In this document: positions 1-10,333 of the stretch, piece after piece
Position numbering within the stretch: the first letter of the stretch is position 1
Layout of the letters: each line of letters opens with the position of its first letter
Source of the DNA: Cryoendolithus antarcticus
Taxonomy: Eukaryota; Ascomycota; Dothideomycetes; Cladosporiales; Cladosporiaceae
NCBI GenBank assembly: GCA_002077065.1
Contig: NAJO01000105.1
Span: forward strand, 1-32,651
Length of the DNA stretch: 32,651 bases
Reading direction: 5' to 3'
Notes under the pieces: generated by a model
What the model saw: the letters and a program-made list of their open reading frames with translations, nothing else
What the model was told of the DNA's origin: nothing
Databases searched by the model: none
Program-made: the position numbers and the translations under genes

Positions 1-754
1 TCCGGGAGACCGGGGACCGATTCCTGGCACACGGGGAACCTAGAACATGTCCACATCTATCTTCCTGGTCACCCACAGTTTGTGGCTTCAGCATCATGCT
101 GCTCTGCTACCTGGCCGTGTACCTGGTATGCATACCATGCAGCACACTCATGAACGCGGGATTGCAGTGCCACGATTCAGGCCACTTCACCTCTTCCCCA
201 GCTACAGCCCGTTAAAATATCAAGGGCAATCCCGGCGCCTCTACGTATTCTTAGGCCGTGCGCCCTTTTGTACATGATTACGGCGTGGGCAGCAGAGCCG
301 GTGCGAATGGCACGTCAACGAGCAACGATCTGTACAGATGACGACTTACTCTCTGCCGCCGATGCCTGCGCCGCGCAACGCGACAAGTGCCGCCGACCAG
401 AATGGAGGACACGCCGCATAGAATCGGGGACACCACAGGTAAGATCGTCTCTACCAGTGCTAGAATGGACTTGGTACCTAGAAGCCCACCTGGCGGCAGG
501 GCTTCCGCGAAATTCAAGAGTCCAAGGGCGTAAATGAGATGGCAATAATACTGCATCCTCTCGTAGCGATGTGGACAGTCGTCCGTTCCTGGCTTGCTTG
601 GAGTATAACATGGGGTGGGAAAGTGGTGAGCGATGGAAAGGACTTGATGTTCGATGACATGATGCATGCTTTATACCCTGTGACTGTTCCTTCACATGTC
701 AGGTCATGTCGCCGATCAAACCGAGCCTGTCTAGACGATTAGGCAAACCCAAGC
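1..754. other. Intergenic sequence, no gene recognised
   Basis: I see short overlapping open frames on both strands but none has a recognisable domain, convincing start context or splice pattern. The stretch may be decayed repeat DNA. Nothing here is supported as a gene. Confidence 0.4.
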
Positions 755-806
755 GTGGCGATGATACGTGGCGATGATGCGTGACGATGATGCGTAGCGA
801 TGATGC
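755..806. repeat. 13-bp minisatellite, four units
   Basis: Four head-to-tail 13-base units lie at 755-767, 768-780, 781-793 and 794-806. The consensus is GTGGCGATGATGC with one or two substitutions per unit. No coding role is visible. Confidence 0.85.
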
Positions 807-1829
807 GATCTCTTGCTCCCAAACACTAATCCCTGCGGACTTGCTGTTAGATTCGTTAGTCTCGAAAAGAGCTAGACCTATTGCTATCAGCATACAGAGT
901 TCAACATCTCGGTTAGATGCTGTACTACGTGCTCCGTGGTTCGACAATGGCCTGGCTTCGACAAGGGCCTGGTTTCGCGCCCAAGCAAGCTCGTTGGTAT
1001 AGCGTTCGTTCGGTTGGTCTCACGCATGAAACTTCTGCCTTCGAGGAGAGATTCACAACTCTTGTGGTGGACGTCCTGGGGCCGAGAAAGCTCTGCGGAA
1101 CAGAAGTCGCTATGTAACGTTACCCATAGGGGTTGTGCAAGGCTTGTTCCGGTCACCAGGTCAGATCTTGCACCTCATGAGGAATCACTTCCATCCGATC
1201 GATCTGGGAGTGGTATCAGTGGACATTATGACCCGAAAGGAGACTAATGTTCTTCTCCCATCACCAAGCCGTTCCTCAGAGCTGCTTCCGCCACTTCAAT
1301 TGTCGGGTTAGGCTTGTCGATCCCGCTCCACATGGATCCGTATCTTAGGAGGTAGGACGGCTGATGGGCTTCTGATCGTATCGTTCATGCGAGCTTGCTA
1401 ATACAAGCGGCGATACTGCTATGCAGGGAAGAAGCTATGAGATCCCTCTAAGGCGCATGTTAGGACAAACTAATCAGAAACCTAAGTGCAGGTGTGTTCC
1501 AAACTATATTGCACACTTGTCACAGATGATTTGCTGGGAAGTGCATCGACCTGCCAGGTTCGTGAGACCAGTGATGTCTACTAGCAAGCGGGTCGAGAGA
1601 CTCGAAGGTTCAGGTCCGAGAGAAACGGGTAGCCAAGCATCACAATGACAGCGGCGTCTAAACTCTCCAAGCAGAATCATATGCACGGCCTCATTCCGCA
1701 GACCACAAGTTGAACAACGTGGCCTTGTTCACGAGCGTATCACCGGACAGGCAGATCGGTGTAGTGACATCGAACGTTGCGCCCATTCGTGGAATCTGGG
1801 ATCCTAGGGTGTATATGACGCTTGAGTGG
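807..1829. other. Intergenic sequence, no gene recognised
   Basis: Short open frames exist on both strands but none resembles a known family. The last 150 bases may be a badly decayed continuation of the pogo-type relic that is clear from about 1830. Confidence 0.35.
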
Positions 1830-2545
1830 CTTTTGATGAGACACAGGGTAGCGCGAGGGATATCGCCATGATCTGCTAGAGCACGGAATAATATTGGCAC
1901 GCTGAGTAGAAGAACCTGTGCTAGTAACTGAATGGCTCGGTCGTACGTAGTTGCTTACGTAACGATAGCAGCGAGGTATAGCCTACAAGCAAGTCCTGTC
2001 TAGTATGCGGCTCTACTAGGCAGCAGCAAGGAAGCCTCGTCACGTGGTAGATAGATGCTTCTAGAATCTCTAGCATGCGCTACAGTCGCTCCCGGCGCTA
2101 GCAATAATATGGTGATTTACTATGACTTAAATAAGATATAGTAGCATAAATTACACATTCAGCTGGACTCGCTTATATACGCTAATGCACGTACAAATCA
2201 CGCCACATTGGAACCCCTAATCCTTCGCCAAACGGAACTCTTAGGTACGTGTCTCTTCTGTCGAGTCGCCTTAAGATTGCGGGGCATAATTCTATACCGT
2301 TTGGGCCTCTCGTCTAACACTTTTAGAGATAGCAACACTCCTCGGAACGTGATCTAGCAGGGGTGAAGTTGAAAATCCATGATCGGCGGTATGAGCAAAT
2401 GATCGACTGCTTAATGAACAATCGGTAACTTTCGTTACTACTCGGCCACTTCATAGAGAAACAGCTAAGGAGCGATATACATGAAGGATACTTCAATAGA
2501 CTGACGAGAAAGGTTTCCGAGGGCTGCATCGTGGATCTGGCTCGT
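1830..2545 (-). mobile_element. Pogo-type transposon relic, 5' part (copy A)
   Basis: Read on the minus strand, about 1835-1900 encodes a fragment of the psq-type helix-turn-helix of a pogo-like transposase (ADHGDIPRATL, compare ADHGGVPHATL in the element at 11.3 kb). The next ~640 bases match, base for base over long stretches, the non-coding leader of the copies at 7.9-8.3, 24.0-24.7 and 27.5-28.5 kb. The homology stops near 2545, before the terminal inverted repeat seen in the other copies, so this end is truncated. The shared order (TIR, long leader, transposase start) shows that the repeat is the 5' part of a DNA transposon rather than a solo LTR. Confidence 0.7.
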
Positions 2546-2653
2546 GTAGGAAGGCAATTGTGGGCAACAGTTCGGGAGTGTTTTTGCTGGGGCTTCGGGT
2601 ATACGCCACATGCTGCTCATGCAGGGCTGGTATTTGGGCGATCTGCCGCGCTC

Positions 2654-3055
2654 TCATCGATCGACGCGTGGCTCATCGATGGTCGTGCTCTTGAAATTGG
2701 GATCATGTTGGCCGCAGATCTGTTGCGGACCGGTTCGCGAGGGCTTGGACGTAAGGTACAGGGCGAGTGCTGCTGGGCGAAAGGGGGTAAGGGCTGCTTG
2801 ATCGAGAAAGGGCGCTTGGGATGATTGGTACGCGGGAGAGATATCATCTGCACGCAGACTCAACGTGCGACACACGAATCGACGGAGATGCCAACCTGAT
2901 ATGCTGGTCTGAGGCCAGAACGAAGTGCCATTGAGCTCGCGGTCAAGCCCCCGCGGAAGCGGACTCCACTCCGTGATTGCCACCACACCGGTTTCCAGTT
3001 CTTCGATGCTTTCGTTCTCCGCTGCTCGCCGTTCTTTCCGTGCCATCCGAAGCAT
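2654..3055 (-). CDS. Hypothetical small protein (doubtful)
   Basis: This is an open frame of about 133 residues from an ATG at 3053-3055. The N-terminal half is charged and plausible for a real protein (MLRMARKERRAAE, then an acidic stretch and a WSPLPRG segment). The C-terminal half is less convincing. A TATAAG sequence lies about 45 bases upstream on the same strand (3097-3102), which supports a promoter. I recognise no domain. It may be a fragment of a longer decayed gene or a chance frame. Confidence 0.3.
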   Translation of the reverse strand: MLRMARKERRAAENESIEELETGVVAITEWSPLPRGLDRELNGTSFWPQTSISGWHLRRFVCRTLSLRADDISPAYQSSQAPFLDQAALTPFRPAALALYLTSKPSRTGPQQICGQHDPNFKSTTIDEPRVDR

Positions 3056-3317
3056 GGAGGCATAGCTCGGATTGGACGCCAGCAAGAGTGCGAGAGCTTA
3101 TAAGGAGTCAGGGCCGTTGACCGTCGGTCGTGTATCGGTCATGGCGCGCTCATGGACGTGCCGCGGATATTCGCCAGCAGGAGTGAGACCCGGGGCGGCG
3201 GGGTGAAATTAGTATCGCATTGTTCGGCGGCGTCGCTCAAACCTAACATTGGTCGGATTACACTCTACTACCTACAAGACGACACTGGATTGGGACTTTG
3301 GCGACCTCGGGATTGTG

Positions 3318-4905
3318 ATGTATCAGCCACCTAGTGGTTACGGCGGTCAGCCGCTCAAGATGCAAAGCCTCGCCTTGCCGTTTACTCAACCACAGCAGTG
3401 TCCAAGCCGGCAAGATGCGAGTCACCACATTTTGTCTGGCGAGGATGAACACTACGCAAGACAGCCCTTGTATACCAACGCGCAGGCAGTGCGCCACTTG
3501 TCACAGTATAGTTACCACGGCCAACCTCATTTGCACCATCGAGGGTTTCAGGACTATGGGCCGCAATACGCAATGCCAGGCCATCAGTACCAGCGGCTGA
3601 TGATGCCTAACATGCAACACCCTCAGATGTATCTACCTCCAGGGTATTTTCACCGATATGGGTCTGCTCCTATGATGCATACGGAGTGGCGGCACTCGCT
3701 AGAACCCCGCCAAGCCGGATCATACACTGGCACCAACAGCATGAGCTACAGTCAGTTCGCACAACAGCAGGGACATCTGCACGTACAGCATTGACCTTTA
3801 CCTAGACCACAGCGCCCACAGCGCCCAACAGCCCTCGCGTAGTATGATCTTCACTCCCCGAGGTCCTCCGCGCAAACCAAGGCAGTCTGGGTTCGCTCTC
3901 TGGGTGGGAAACCTCCCTCCATCAGCCGGCATTGCTGATCTGAAGGACCACTTCTCCCGTGACGCGACTAAGAGCATCGAAAGTTTCTTCCTGATCGCGA
4001 AGAGCAACTGTGCGTTTGTCAACTACCGCACTGAGGCGTCGTGTACAGCCGCCATGCGTAGATTCCACGACTCGAGATTCAACGGGGTTCGGTTGGTGTG
4101 TCGTCTTCGGAAGGGTGCGATTGCAAACTCGTTAGTGCCTCCGCCCGAATCTGCCTCTCCACCGGCTCTCACCCACTCGGAGTCGCCTGACTCGGAGCTG
4201 GAAAGTCCGGGGACGCCAACTATTGTTAGAGGTCCGCCTGCAAATCCGCTCGCGAAAGTGGAGCCCGCTCCTGCAGTCACTGCGCCTAAACGTCTTCGTA
4301 TTCTGGCGAGCTTTTTCATACTTAAAAGCCTGACCTCTCAGGATCTCGACGCCAGCGTACGCAGGGGCCAGTGGACCACGCAGGTTCACAACGAAGCCGC
4401 ATTAAACGCCGCATTCGAGTGCGCAGAAAATGTCTACCTCATCTTTTCGGCCAACAAGTCAGGCGAGTACTTTGGCTACGCTCGCATGATCTCGCCTATA
4501 TCAGGAGACCTTGCTGCAGCAAGATCGCCGGCAGTTTCGGACCACCTCTCCCCTGCAGAAGGTCCTCAAATCATACACACCCCGGCCACCGCAACTGCGC
4601 CTTCCGGTCGCATCATCGACGACTCGGCACGTGGCACTATCTTCTGGGAGGCTGAAGATGTGATTGATGACGATGGCTCCGAGTGGAAGGAACAGACTTC
4701 GAATGACTTGTCCATAGAGCAAGACTTGGGGCGACCTTTTGAGATCGAGTGGATCTCTACAAATAAACTGCAGTTCTTTCGCACGAGGGGAATGAGGAAT
4801 GCATGGAATGCTAATCGGGAGGTGAAGATTGCGAGGGATGGCACGGAGTTGGAGCCGGCTGTGGGGAGGAGGTTGTTGCGCTTATTTCACGGTGTGGGAT
4901 CTTGA
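3318..4905 (+). CDS. RRM plus YTH domain RNA-binding protein
   Basis: The product should bind RNA through an N-terminal RRM and read N6-methyladenosine (or, as Mmi1 does, bind a hexamer motif) through a C-terminal YTH domain. The first part (ATG at 3318) is rich in Q, H, Y, P and M. The RRM lies at about 3892-4120, with RNP2 LWVGNL and RNP1 KSNCAFVNY. The YTH domain runs from about 4294 to the end, with FFILKSLTSQDL, VYLIFSANKSGEYFGYARM and FGRPFEIEWI-type signatures (here LGRPFEIEWI). Candidate aromatic-cage tryptophans are in GQWTTQ and TIFWEAE. The two parts lie in different frames. A 55-base intron at 3751-3805 (donor GTCAGT, branch TTGAC, acceptor CTAG) joins them in frame to about 510 residues. 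A 49-base alternative, 3783-3831, has weaker signals. If neither is spliced, the TGA at 3792 makes this a pseudogene. An earlier upstream exon is possible. Confidence 0.85.
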
Positions 4906-5674
4906 AGGTCGTTCCCTCGAAGCTGAAGGAGTGTTCACCTTGCGCATCAGATCGGCCAGCGTCGAGTCAACATCCGAGCAAAGATACTATATTTGATAGC
5001 CACACCCTTACTCAGCCTCTCATCTCCTCCTTTCGCTTCTCGATCCTCATCTGGAAATGCGTCACAGCAGTCTCGATTACTTTCTCTGACTCGCCTTTCG
5101 AGGTCACGACAGCTTCCCCGAGCTGCCGCTTCCTCTGTAGGTTACCAGTTCGCAGAGCCGTTGGACCTGCGCAAGCGGCGTGTACGACTGGGGCGCGAGT
5201 CAGCTCTTCGGATCCGCATCATGGGAAATAGAGAGGCACGTACAACTGCTGTCAGTCCCTCTCCACGGCAGCCTCGAGTCTCTGGGGGATGGCGGCCATG
5301 CGTTAGACTGCCATGGCGTTTCTTGTTCCGCGAGTGATGGTGGGGTACGTAGACGTACTTCAAGGCGTTCTAGTACAACCTGCGCGTTGATAAAGACTAT
5401 TCCGCCTTAGCACACCATGTCACGCAGGGGTTTGCAATTCTTGACGTCCGGAGGCTGCGCTGGGCAAGTAGGATCAGACAGGTCGCTCACCATCGTCATT
5501 ATTGAACCCATTACACGTAATTCAAAATTAGCAAGCGCTACATCAGGTGTTCGTCCTTGTTGTTCAGGATGTCGACCGGCGAGTATCATGGGCCGTGACA
5601 GCTGCTTTTGGAGGAAATCCAATAGTGAAATCGTAGCGTACACAATGGGTAAAGCTCAGTTGGCTGCCATGTGA
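4906..5674. other. Intergenic or unrecognised 5' region of the NLR gene
   Basis: Several frames of 70-110 codons overlap here on both strands, including a minus frame at 5407-5643, but I recognise none. An N-terminal effector domain of the receptor that follows would be expected in this interval, since the downstream exon has no in-frame ATG. I could not find one. Confidence 0.35.
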
Positions 5675-5683
5675 CTCGCGCGA

Positions 5684-7629
5684 TTGCCCACTTCACCTCC
5701 GGAGCCCACTCCGCACTCCCAAAATTCATGCGCACTATCCATCGTCGATGACGACCAGCTGGCCAACCACGACAGCCGCATCGCCAATCAAGCTGGCCAG
5801 CAGACGATCAACGGCGGACAGCACATCTATTTGTGTGTGGCGAATGCCCGCCGCGTAGCTGACATGACTGACTGACTCGCATCCGCAGTGGGGCTAGCCG
5901 CTCGAGCGTCCAAAGCACGACAGATGCAAAAGGATGCTTCTCGGTCCCGTTCACCACCGTCACGACCTACGCGGAACGGAGTGAGCTGTCGCAGCAGCTT
6001 GAGGAGAAGCTCGGCAAGCCGCAACCCGGGAAGAAGCTCGCACACACCGTCGCAGTGGTAGGCTTGGGGGGCACCGGCAAGACTCAGCTGGTGTTGAGGT
6101 ACATTGAGCAGCATGAGCAGGAGTATGACAGCATCTTGTGGATCGATGCGCGGAGTGTGGAGACGGCGCGGTCAAGCTTCGAGCGGTGCTGTCGTGACCT
6201 CGGACTTCCCGTCGAGCAAGCAAGCGAGCACTGCCGGCTTTGTGATAGTCCTAGCGTGCAAGCCGTACATCGGTGGCTACGACGCAGGTCGGTCACGCAA
6301 ACATGGATAATGATCATTGACAACGCGGACAAGCTCGATTGGGGGGTCAAGACCATCCTTCCCCAAGGCCAGGCTGGCTCAGTGATCGTGACAAGCCAGG
6401 ATAGCCACGTATCACAGATGTTGGGGCGTGGCAGTGAAGTGGTGAGAGTAGAGGAGATGAGCGCGGACGAAGCGCGGACGCTGTTGCTCAATGCGGTGTC
6501 CGAGGACTCGCGAAGTGCTAACGATGAGCTCTTGAGCATCACGACACAACTTATGAACACGCTGGATCGACTGGCACTGGCGGTCGACCTAGCAGGCGCT
6601 CGCATTGGCTCTGACGTGAACGAAGGTGCTGATGCGCATGACGCGATACAGCGCTATCTTACCGATTTCCAGCATCATCAAGATAGGCTGTTGTGGAGTC
6701 GGGAGTATGCTGAAGCTACAGAGTACGACCAGACGGTGTGGACGGTGTGGGAAGCCAGTCTGGCATCACTCCGCGATGTAGAGGAGCGCGATACCAACAT
6801 CCGTCCCATCGACTTCTTGGCCCTCCTCACATGCCTTGACCGAGCCAACATACAGACGGAGATGTTTCGGCTGGCGAGTGGTGGGATGCGCCAGGCATGT
6901 GCGGCAACAGACACGGAGCTACCGTCGTGGTTACACGACATATTGCAACGGCGCGTGAATGATCAGGACGAGCAGTGGGACGACTACTACTACCGGGAGA
7001 CGATCAAACCACTGGTGAGGTGTGGGCTGGTGCGATGGACGCAAGGCCGTTGGCCGGGACTGACGATGCACGGACTCGTCCAGTGGTGAGCGGCGAAGGA
7101 GAGGGACGATTAGGCATGCTGGCAGTGGTACACGATGTTCTGTGCGGCTGCCTGTTATCATAAGAAATATGGAGATGCAAAAGCGGAGTTTCGGCGTCAC
7201 ATGCTAGTGCATCTACCTTCTATCGAGAAACTGATCAGGGAGGAGACTGAACGAAGGGCGGACGACGGAAGGTGGATGTGGATAAGCGTTGGGCAAGTCT
7301 GGCAGGACGAAGGCCGATGGAAGGAGTCAGAAGAGCTGTTCTTTGCAGCGTGGCAGTGGCTGGCGCGGGAACTCGGTGCGGAGCATCCCTCCACGCTGAC
7401 TGCCATAGCTAACCTTGCAGCGACATACAGGAACCAGGGGCGGTGGAAGGAGGAAGAGGAGCTGGAGGTGAAGGTGATGGAGGCGAGGTCGAGAACGCTG
7501 GGCGAGGAGCATCCCTCCACGCTGACTGCCATGGCCAACCTTGCAGCGACGTACCGGAACCAGGGGCGGGAGAAAGAGGCGGAAGAGCTAGAAGGGAAGT
7601 TGAAATGCAATCGAGCCTGCCCGTCGTAA
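5684..7629 (+). pseudogene. NLR-type receptor, NB-ARC plus TPR, two in-frame stops
   Basis: This belongs to the fungal NB-ARC/TPR family of STAND receptors, ATP-switched sensors in heterokaryon incompatibility and innate immunity. A 56-base intron at 5833-5888 (donor GTGTGT, branch GACTGAC, acceptor CCGCAG) joins a short Q/N/G-rich exon to the NB-ARC exon in frame. Motifs in order are: P-loop GLGGTGKTQ (6061-6087), Walker B-like WIMIIDNADK (6304-6333), sensor segment IVTSQDSHVS near 6385-6414, a GLPL-like LDRLALAVDLAG (about 6562-6597), and the winged-helix end MHGLVQW (7066-7086). TGA at 7087 and TAG at 7111 follow in frame. The same frame then resumes with FRRHM and two near-identical 42-residue TPR units (126-base period, starting 7381 and 7507), ending at TAA 7627. 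No intron with matching phase removes the stops. The sensor segment has Q where relatives, as I recall them, have R. The true start was not found. Confidence 0.8.
7381..7606 (+). repeat. Tandem TPR-coding repeat, 126-base period
   Basis: The segment beginning GAGCATCCCTCCACGCTGAC at 7381 recurs at 7507, giving nearly two 42-codon kinesin-light-chain-like TPR units of the AEHPSTLTAMANLAATYRNQGR type. Such high-identity arrays are typical of fungal NLRs, where repeat number changes by recombination. The array is short and ends abruptly. Confidence 0.8.
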
Positions 7630-7864
7630 ACAAATACACTTCTTTGGATGTCTATGTGTATGTAAATCTTCGCAAAGGACAAATCCGCCTGCCTATACAA
7701 GAGATTGTAATTTTGAACCCGCGCGTCGAGCGTGCAGTACTAGTATGCAGTATAGAAGTCATGTGGTCGCAAAACGCTTCTGCGACTCTGAACATGCGCG
7801 ACGGTCGATCTGGACGCTAGCCATGTTATCGTGACTTACTGTTCTCCAGATACGGTGTAAAGTC

Positions 7865-8295
7865 TGTGAATTAGCAGCTTCGCTAAGCGCACGCTAAGGC
7901 ACGTTGAAAACACGCCACAGTAGAACACCCAGTCTATCGTCAAACGGAACTTCCGGGTGCAAGTCTCTTACGTTGGGTCGCTTTGAAATTCTGGGGCAAG
8001 ACTCTTCACCGCTAGGACTCCTAGCTTCATACCTACCGAGATCCTACGCGTTCTCTAAACGCGATTTAGTAGGGGTAAAGCGGAACAGCCATGGTCAGCA
8101 AAGTCAACGAAATGATCGACGGCTTAGCCAACAGGCGGGACATGCGTTGCCGCTCAGCCTCATTGTAAGGGAACAGCTAGAGAGTGACCAGGTTCTAGGG
8201 CGGGATCACAGACTTGCGAGGGAGAGGATCCCGAGGGCTGAATTATAAATTCGGCTCGTTACGGAGGGTGGCTCGCCATGTAGGGATGGACGTTA
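7865..8295 (-). mobile_element. Pogo-type transposon end (copy B)
   Basis: This is homologous to the leader and terminal repeat of copies A, D and E: the blocks around AAACGGAACT, GGTCGCTTTGAAATTCTGGGGCA and GGAGGGTGGCTCG recur in the same order. It ends in the terminal inverted repeat read as TAGGGATGGACGTTA on the plus strand (8281-8295). The transposase-coding part is missing. The end abuts another identical terminus in opposite orientation. Confidence 0.7.
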
Positions 8296-8308
8296 ACGTC
8301 CATCCCTA
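8281..8308. repeat. Perfect 28-bp palindrome of two transposon ends
   Basis: The sequence TAGGGATGGACGTT followed by its exact reverse complement AACGTCCATCCCTA forms a 28-base perfect palindrome. Each arm equals the pogo-type terminal repeat found at 24641-24655 and, with changes, at 28460-28474. Two ends therefore meet head to head, sharing the central TTAA. Confidence 0.9.
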
Positions 8309-8659
8309 ACTTACACTGAGTCGCGAGACGATTCCAAGCCTACAGGATATCACGGTATACGACCAGAAACACTGCGAACATTTCGCGAGGCATACGCCGA
8401 GGGTCTGCCTTTACTGTATGGCAAGAATATTTTTTACGTCGAGCTGGTAGCGTCCTGATACCTTCTGCATCCCAGAACGAACCACGATGCTCGTTCAAGT
8501 ATTGGTAGCGAGACGGAGTCGCGCGTTTGTCTGGCCTGCGAACCGCTACCGCATCATGATCCATGGGAACGCGCAAGATGCCTCATACCATCAACGACAC
8601 AGCATTGGCATCGGCACAGCAGCCTGATCCGCAGACTGCAGGTCACATACCGCCCACCT

Positions 8660-9319
8660 ACGTTCTGCGAATGGTAGCAACGCGATCACCCGCAGAATTC
8701 GACTGCTGCAACCTACAGCGCATGGATGCGCACAGCTGTGAATGTACTACCTCCACTGCAACTCGACTTACTGATTGTCCGATCTGTTGGACGAAGCATA
8801 TTCACGGATACTGACAAGATCGCCATGGGTAGCAGGACACTGCTGAAGCTGTACACGAACACTCGACGTACCGATGTATGGAGAGCTCAGACCAACGAGG
8901 ATCTTGCCTGAGACATCCATCAATTTCTGGACTCCGTCGATGCTCGTTTCACGATCCTGCCTCCGTTGGGTCAAGGGCCGGTGCAGCTTCGCCAGACCAC
9001 TCGCGGGCGTTTGCCGACATACATCGAAGACTTGCTCGCGCGTGGTACCCTTGCATCGATGACTTCTGTCCCCCGCCGAGCTGAAGTTGAGCGGAGTGAT
9101 CGCGATTGGGTCAGTCACTATCAGAGCTGCTGCAATCAGAAACAACGCGCCCGGATTACTATCTCAAGACGTCGTCGCGTCCGGAAGATGAATGAAAACG
9201 GTTTCGCGAGAACTGTGGAGCGGTGCGGTGAGAGTCTCGTCTCCATTCCGGTTCGCATTCTTGCAAGCAAGAGCATGTACGATAATATGGCAAGTGTTCG
9301 TGCTCGCTCGCAGGACTAG
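8660..9319 (+). pseudogene. Unrecognised protein-like frame with an internal TGA
   Basis: One reading frame stays protein-like from about 8670 to the stop at 9317. It includes LQLDLLIVRSVG, TLLKLYTNTRRTDVW, then TGA at 8909, then FLDSVDARFTILPPLG and RLPTYIEDLLARG. The first usable ATG is at 8726. If the TGA were sense, the product would be roughly 200 residues. I recognise no family, and the last 60 residues look random. It could be a nonsense-broken lineage-specific gene just upstream of the 2EXR-type gene, or a chance frame. Confidence 0.3.
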
Positions 9320-9343
9320 TCCCTGGTGGATTGTTGAGAGGCT

Positions 9344-9371
9344 GTTTCCTATTTCCTGTTTCCTGTTTCCT
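9344..9371. repeat. Short 7-bp tandem repeat (GTTTCCT)
   Basis: Four heptamers of the form RTTTCCT follow one another in the 100-150 bases before the ATG of the next gene. This is a simple pyrimidine-rich repeat of no evident function. Confidence 0.7.
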
Positions 9372-9437
9372 GTCTCTAAGTACATGGTGTTTCCGCATCT
9401 ATGAGACTGCCACCACCGAGATCACATAGCGATCATG

Positions 9438-9444
9438 TATATTA
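9438..9444 (+). promoter_or_regulatory. Possible TATA element
   Basis: TATATTA lies about 35-40 bases before the ATG at 9479, a usual position for a fungal core promoter. The assignment is positional only. Confidence 0.25.
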
Positions 9445-9478
9445 CTAGATATGCAGCGACACATACTGCTTAGTTGCC

Positions 9479-10333
9479 ATGGCTCTTGTAGGCTTTCTAC
9501 ACTTACCACGAGAACTTCGCGATCGCGTGTATGATGTCGTACTCGTCGCTGACCAATGTATCGACGTCCGTAATTTGGCAGATGACAACATACGCTATGT
9601 GCCGCACCAACAACACAATCTCTCGCCCAACTTACTGTCTACCTGTAGACAGATTCGCGAAGAAGCCTTGGACTATCTTTACGGTCTGAACACGTTCCAT
9701 GCAGTCATTCCTATGCATCTTCACGAAGCTCAAGTATGGCAACAAAGTGAAGCTGCACGGGCTGCACTGCATTTACCTGATAGTCTTACCTTTCCGGAGA
9801 CTGAGTTTCTGCCCATGTACTCACGTCCACTATACGCCCATCGGCAGATCCGAAGAGTGAGAAGGCTGGAACTTCGACTCGAGGCACAATTGCCATGTCA
9901 ACCGTTTTGGCGAACACTCGAGCCCATGCCGTCCACGAACAGTCGCCAGCAATTCAGCGATATATGTGCAACTTTCGTGACTTCCGGTACCTTGGATCTG
10001 TTCATGCTGTCATCTTCAGGCGTTGGCTCTGTTACGAAATGGCTGCCTGCGGCTAGTAACGTACCAGGCATCAGTCGTGGACTATACGGCCTGATGCGCA
10101 CATACTGCGAGCGTTTCTGTGCTGAAGCGTCATCTGCGGCAGCTATGCAAAACGGCATTTACTTGGCCGATTGGCTCTCGAACTTGGGTCTACGTGGCCG
10201 ATGCGAGAGTCACCCGACCACTATGGGATCATGTCAGTGTTGCAAATCAAGAGATCAGTTGGTACGGAAACTTCGGAAGACTGGTCAGCTCGGCAGGCGG
10301 ATGATAATGGCACCCCCAAGAAGCAGACATTAG
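9479..10333 (+). CDS. 2EXR/F-box-like domain protein
   Basis: The 284-residue uninterrupted frame starts at the ATG at 9479. It opens with FLHLPRELRDRVYDVVL and continues to LLSTCRQIREEALDYLYGLNTF. This is the signature of the large 2EXR/F-box-like family (LPxEIRxxIYxxvL ... llxtCrqIyxEalpilYgxNtF) that is greatly expanded in dothideomycetes. The function of these proteins is largely unknown, and an adaptor or recognition role is assumed by analogy with F-box proteins. The middle contains IRRVRRLELRL, as in relatives that report a short strand after the domain. The C-terminus has a CQCCKSR cluster and a basic tail. Length and composition fit the family and no damage is visible. Confidence 0.8.
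   Translation: MALVGFLHLPRELRDRVYDVVLVADQCIDVRNLADDNIRYVPHQQHNLSPNLLSTCRQIREEALDYLYGLNTFHAVIPMHLHEAQVWQQSEAARAALHLPDSLTFPETEFLPMYSRPLYAHRQIRRVRRLELRLEAQLPCQPFWRTLEPMPSTNSRQQFSDICATFVTSGTLDLFMLSSSGVGSVTKWLPAASNVPGISRGLYGLMRTYCERFCAEASSAAAMQNGIYLADWLSNLGLRGRCESHPTTMGSCQCCKSRDQLVRKLRKTGQLGRRMIMAPPRSRH

Noticed and set aside
278..695. Overlapping minus-strand frames of about 130 codons
   Set aside because: Two frames are open together with a third on the plus strand, none is like a known protein, and no promoter or splice context supports them.
755..806. CRISPR-like array from the 13-bp units
   Set aside because: Units are directly adjacent with no spacers and the genome is eukaryotic; this is a minisatellite.
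1830..2545. Interpretation of the shared 0.65-kb repeat as a solo LTR
   Set aside because: Transposase N-terminal sequence is attached at one end and a terminal inverted repeat found in both orientations at the other, which fits a pogo-type DNA transposon.
7086..7125. A short intron that would remove both stops in the NLR gene
   Set aside because: GTGAGC and GCAG are present, but the intron would be only 40 bases, lacks a branch site and leaves the wrong reading phase.
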